64,000 nucleotides of DNA from Phaseolus vulgaris (lineage: Eukaryota; Streptophyta; Magnoliopsida; Fabales; Fabaceae): NCBI RefSeq assembly GCF_000499845.2, contig NC_023758.2, positions 29,538,525 through 29,602,524 on the forward strand. Reading direction: 5' to 3'. A program made the translations under genes and the position numbers. The notes below the pieces were generated by a model that had not been told where the DNA came from, did no database searches, and saw nothing but the letters and a program-made list of their open reading frames with translations. This document shows positions 59,172 to 64,000 of this stretch, in pieces (position 1 is the first letter of the stretch; every line of letters starts with the position of its first letter).

Positions 59172-59179
59172 TATAAATA
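59172..59179 (+). promoter_or_regulatory. Candidate TATA box of the kinase gene
   Basis: TATAAATA about 590 bp before the start codon. A start of transcription near 59205 would give the 5' UTR described here. Not tested. Confidence 0.5.
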
Positions 59180-59465
59180 TAGGAAACATTCCAACCCTGG
59201 ATGTTGCATGCTCCTCTCCTCCCAATATTAAGCATCGCTCAAACACATACCAATTTTGAAACCCTCTTTCTCTGTCATTTCCCCTGCTTCTATTCTGCAT
59301 CCACCCTTCTCTGCTCTCTGCATTCCTCTGTTTTTCTCTTGCCCTCACCAATGTAAAGGAGGATTTTCACCACCAACGAATTAGTCCTTCTAACTTACAG
59401 GTGCGGGCACGGGCTTTTCAATTTCGAATAAACACTCCCGTGGCCCTGAACTATGTCGAAATAAG

Positions 59466-59720
59466 GTAAGCTTTTATTTCCTTTTCCTTGTCCTTTTCTG
59501 TTAAAATAACCACCCCTGTTTAAGGTGCACAACACACAAAACAGAACATTCAACCGGGAATTTAGAAAAACAAATCATTTGAGGAGAGAAGAAAACCATG
59601 TTGGATTTTAATTATTATTTTTAATTCACGTGGATCGAATTTTCATTTATATCTGTTTACATTAAAAAAAATTAAAGCTTTAAAGACCGTTTTTTTTTTC
59701 TGTTTCCTCTGTTTCTGCAG
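59466..59720 (+). other. Likely 5' UTR intron of the kinase gene
   Basis: Donor AAG|GTAAGC at 59466 and acceptor TTTCTGCAG at 59720 with a T-rich tract before it. The untranslated exon resumes at 59721, 41 bp before the ATG. Confidence 0.6.
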
Positions 59721-59761
59721 AGTTCGAGAAGAGCAGATAAATAGAACAGAAGAACTCAGAA

Positions 59762-62700
59762 ATGGCATTCTCACGTAATCATGCGAAAGAGTTTATGAGC
59801 GACGGCGAGGGATCACCGAGGGCGATTCTGGAAACCCCTGTTTCGGAGACAGAGTCTGAGACGGAGTCATCGTTGGATAGCGGAAAAGAGGGTTACACGC
59901 TGCCATGGAAGTCTATGGTCGACGTTTTCAAGTTCAAGTCTGTGCGAAAATTAACGTCCATTCCTCTGCTTTCGGTGAGCCATGATATCTCTCGGAAGGG
60001 TTTGACCAAAAAACTTGCTCGTATTCGAAGTGCCGAAGAGGGTATTGATATTGGCGCTATTCCCGCGAAACCCTCTTGGAGAAACTTTGATTATGAAGAG
60101 TTAGCAACTGCTACTAACAATTTTAGTTCTGGTATGAACGAAATCCTCTTTTTTTTTCATAATTTGGTGAAAGTTTCAGTCTTTTTTTTATACTATGAAT
60201 AAGTTTTTGAAGTTTGTGAGTATGAAAAATTCTCATTGGAAAGATCAGTTATTTGGAGGGATGAATCTTCCACTTTCGCTGTTTGGTATTTTTAATCAGT
60301 CACCATTAGCAGAAGAAAAGAGGCATGGGTGAATGTGATTTATTTCTATTTTGGTGTGTCTTTTATAATTAAGTTTTTTGCAAAATTTCATTTTTATTAC
60401 AAGCATAGACTCTCGTGCCATTAGATAATGTATCTTTTCGCTATAACTTTTATTGAATGGCTCAAAATAGTTTCTTTTTTGTGATGAAATGTAAAGAGGA
60501 ATTTACATTTACCAACTTTGTCAAATGAATAGGAATATGAACCCCCAATTTAATAATGCGAGACTCTGCATTCTTCTACCTGATCGTGAGATGTTACAAA
60601 ATAATTGGTATGTGTTAGAGGTTCATTGTTGAAAAGAGAAATAAGAAAAATGGTTGTTTTGGAGATCTTTTGTGGGTGAAGCTGGTTTAGAATTCTTATA
60701 ATTTACAACATGGTTGATTGTTGCATGGTATTATGGTTGATGGTTGATGATGACTTAGAGGTGTTAACTTGGTGCCATTTAGTGCCTAACTTTCCCTTGG
60801 AAACCGTAGAGTAGACGACCTTTTTGACCAAACATAGGGTTCTTGTTTCTGCATGTCCACAGAAAAGGACATTTATTTATGGGGCCTCACATTAATATTC
60901 TTGGCCCTTTAGTGCAGATTGCAAGTGTACGCTGGATACTAAAGTCTGACATCACGAAAATATGAATAAGATTTATTTTGTTCTATTGAGTGCATTATTA
61001 GTTTAATACTCAAAATATTAGCGTACAAAGAAGTATTACACTAGTACATAATCATATGCCTGGGTATGAGTTGTGTACTTTGCCTAAAAGACAGTCCCTT
61101 TAAAGGCAAATTTCCATGAAAATACACAGGCGTGCGTTTGCTGGTGCTTTCAGCTGTCACTTGTCAACCACATTGAACAGTGTCCCACCCATTAACCTAT
61201 GGGATTGGGCAGTGTGTCCTTTGAAAACTGACATATCGTATGACCATAGTTTGCAAGAAAGTTACTTCTCTCGGTTTCATCGATAGCACATGCATGAGCC
61301 AAGCTATTAAATTTGTCAGTGTAAATTTGTCAAGGGTACGGCTTCAGCTTAGTTCACACCTTAATGATGTTTATAATGATGTCAATTGGTGTCGGTACAT
61401 GTCATGTTTTTGTAGTAGGGACATTGCAAGAACTAGTGTTAGTTATTCAGTTTGTAGTTATGGTAATCAGGCCTTATGATGCATTTTGTCTGTTTGTTTC
61501 TTTCCATCCTAGATATAAATATTCATTCAATCTGATAAGATTTTATTAGGGATATCCCAAATCACTTCTTAAAAAGAATGACCCACTTGAGACAATTTAT
61601 AATTAATTTGCGGAAAGTTAGGAGTTTTTAATGGTCATTCTACTTTTATAATGCAAAATGGAGATGCTTCAAAACAGTTGTGATAGCAGCATTCTGCCAA
61701 GACTAAATAGAAAAAAAACATAAATATTGAATTTATTGCCTTTAATCTCAACTATTAGTCAATGATGAAATAAGTTTAATGGAAAAGCCGTTGTCAAGTA
61801 GTTCGATAAGAAGCCAGTCAAATAACGTTTCCACATTAGAGTTAATTTCAACTTGACATGTCACTATGTATTTTACCAAGTCTAACACTATTCAACTTAA
61901 TAGCTGATAGTTTCCAAAATATGCCTCTGGGTCACAGTCTTAAATTCCACGGGATGTTGTGACCCTTTGAAATTTTCCTTTTGTGAGAGTCTTCATGTGT
62001 CTGAATTCAGAAACTATACATTTAATACTAACATGATCAATAACAATTAACCAAATATTTTGACTTTTCATTTGTTTTAATATTGTTATCTATGATTTTA
62101 TAGAGAACTTGGTTGGGAAAGGTGGTCATGCTGAAGTGTACAAAGGAAACTTACCTGATGGTCAAGTTATAGCTGTAAAGAGGCTAATGAAGAATGAAAA
62201 GGATGCTGCAGATAGAGCTGGTGATTTTTTGACAGAGCTTGGGATTATTGCACACATAAACCACACAAATGCAACACACCTTGTTGGGTTTGGTGTTGAT
62301 GGAGGCCTCTTCTTTGTCCTACAATTAGCTCCGCATGGAAGTCTTAGTTCTTTGCTTTTTGGTGCGGTCTTGCATCCATTTCTTACTTCATTTTTCATGT
62401 TATCCTCCTCTTATTGTGCTTATTCTATTTTTCATGGCTAACAACGAGGTGTTCAACCTGTCAGATTCTGAAGGCCTGGACTGGGGAAAACGATTCAAGA
62501 TAGCTATTGGAGTGGCTGATGGATTGCATTATCTCCATAAAGAGTGCCCAAGGCGAATCATTCATAGGGACATCAAGGCCTCCAACATATTACTAAACGA
62601 AAATTATGAAGCTGAGGTACTATGGCAGCAGCTTATAATATAAACTGATTTTTTCTAATTATATTCTATGTGTCTTTCTATGCAAAGAAAATAACTCGCT

Positions 62701-63627
62701 CTGTAATAAACTCCAGATTTCAGATTTTGGACTGGCCAAGTGGCTTCCAAATAAGTGGGCCAACCATGTTGTCTTCCCAATAGAAGGCACATTTGGGTTA
62801 GTGTTGTAGCTTCATTCACTCACATTTCCTATTGTAACCATTTTCCTAGTTTTAAAACACTACATGCATGAAATGGTTGGTTGCAGCTATTTAGCTCCGG
62901 AGTATTTTATGCATGGAATTGTGGACGAGAGAACTGATGTATTTGCATTTGGAGTTTTGCTGTTGGAGCTCATAACAGGCCGTCGTGCTGTTGATTCAGA
63001 TAGCAGGCAAAGTCTTGTCACCTGGGTAAGTCTTCATAACCCTAGAGTCTCATGGAAGATCCAAAGTGAATTTCCCTTCTGAGAGAACATGGATGAGTGA
63101 GTCCTTGAAACACTTGAGGATTTGGCAAGGGAGAGTTGAAGATGTTTATATAATCTTTGCTTGCAAAATTCTGCTTATGTTTACAAATGATTTACTGTTG
63201 TCAGGCCAAGCCACTGCTGGACACAAACAATGTAAAAGACATTGCAGACCCCAGATTAGGAGAGGAATATGATCATCAAGAAATGCTGCGAGTCATGGTG
63301 ACAGCTTCCATGTGTGTCCACCATGCATCCTCCAAACGGCCATTCATGAATAAGGTTAGATTAGAAGATAGAAGATGAACATATTTTCTTTTTCAGCTTA
63401 GTTTGATGAAAACACTGTTCTAAGCCTTTGTATGCTTTGAAACTAACTTGTATCTTTGTTGACTATAGGTTGTGCAGATGCTAAACGGGGAAGAGTCAAT
63501 TATAGACCTTAAGCAAAATTCAATGGCACCAAAATCTCAATTGTTAGAGGCATGTGACCTAGAAGATTATACTTGCTCAAGTTACCTAAAGGACATGAGT
63601 CGCCACATGCAACTGATCATGGAGTGA
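59762..63627 (+). CDS. Receptor-like cytosolic Ser/Thr kinase, RLCK-VI (RBK1/RBK2-like)
   Basis: Seven coding exons: 59762-60131, 62104-62361, 62465-62616, 62717-62796, 62887-63025, 63205-63354 and 63469-63627, all GT-AG, give 435 residues in one frame. There is no signal peptide or membrane segment. The N-terminus is acidic and Ser-rich ([17 protein letters not shown]), followed by the subfamily hallmark [20 protein letters not shown]. Kinase domain: Gly-loop [11 protein letters not shown] (128-138), ATP Lys149 (IAVKR), HRD at 243-245 in [16 protein letters not shown] at 263-265 and APE at 290-292, followed by [17 protein letters not shown]. It is a complete RD kinase. RLCK-VI members such as RBK1/RBK2 bind ROP GTPases and act in growth or defence signalling; this is known for the family, not shown here. 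Intron 1 is 1972 bp. The exon 2/3 junction gives Phe-Asp where relatives often have Phe-Gly. Confidence 0.94.
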
Positions 63628-64000
63628 CCCTTCTTCGTTAGTGAGATTTGTTGTAGGATGGAGTGATATTTATAGCAGTGTAAGTGGTTAAATCCAAAGT
63701 CGAACGTAGTGGGGGCTTGTAATTTAGCATGAACTTGTAGGGAGCATTGCTGAAGATGCAAATCATTGCTTTTGACTTTGGATTAACAATGAGAACGACT
63801 GTTTCCTCAAGCAACAATGTAATGTAGAAATGATGAACAACAGCAGCAGAGTTAGGGTAACTGTTTTGCTCTGCAGTGCCATTCACACATTTTCACCATT
63901 CGTAAATACTCCATCAAATGAAACGTGTCTCCTTTGTATTTCACCTTGGTTTGCAACTAGCAAAGATGGGAAAAACAAAATTGAACTTTCATCACTGTCA
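63628..64000 (+). other. 3' UTR/downstream of the kinase gene
   Basis: No ORF of interest. The minus frame 63638-63886 is an antisense artefact. No clear AATAAA signal within 300 bp of the stop was picked out. Confidence 0.5.

Overview
The window looks like a low-GC stretch of a plant nuclear genome, most likely a legume of the Phaseolus/Vigna type. The case rests on spliced plant genes with short GT-AG introns, a plant UDP-glycosyltransferase pair, a plant RLCK-VI kinase and dense plant LTR retrotransposons and LINEs. The species assignment is inference. Only three host genes are convincing; most of the rest is transposable-element sequence.

Layout. 1-8290: a partial Sirevirus-like Ty1/copia LTR lies inside the integrase of an Athila-like Ty3/gypsy element. 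That element continues through a 60-bp palindrome array, an additional ORF (aORF) and its 3' LTR. A copia RNase H/LTR remnant broken by a LINE tail follows. 8290-12960: AT-rich DNA with a long (ATT)n tract, a degenerate 305-bp repeat and a hairpin-array, MITE-like element. 13480-48800: a tandem segmental duplication. Each unit carries a LINE fragment, a minus-strand LINE ORF2 remnant, one UDP-glucosyltransferase gene (21189-22857 and 44979-46645) and another LINE tail. Unit 1 was later hit by a truncated LINE (19-bp target duplication), which was itself hit by a very young minus-strand copia element A (24796-31640, TSD GGTAT). Unit 2 was hit by plus-strand copia element B (34519-40959, TSD GTTTT). 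The empty sites survive in the sister unit. 48800-54460: a decayed copia leader/gag fused to a decayed chromovirus-like gypsy pol with its 3' LTR. 54460-59150: AT-rich DNA without genes. 59172-63627: an intact seven-coding-exon receptor-like cytosolic kinase gene.

How the parts relate. The two glucosyltransferases are about 95% identical. Their last ~465 coding bases are almost identical while the acceptor-binding half and the promoters diverge, which suggests gene conversion with regulatory divergence. The Sirevirus-like elements share an unusual signal: pairs of 16-bp palindromes (AAACAAYCGRTTGTTT) repeated at a 21-bp period in LTRs, untranslated regions and coding sequence. Element A has pol but no aORF; element B has gag and an aORF but no pol. 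A second palindrome system (TAGCTCAAGCTA in 60-bp modules) is shared by the Athila-like element and the unrelated chromovirus-like LTR.
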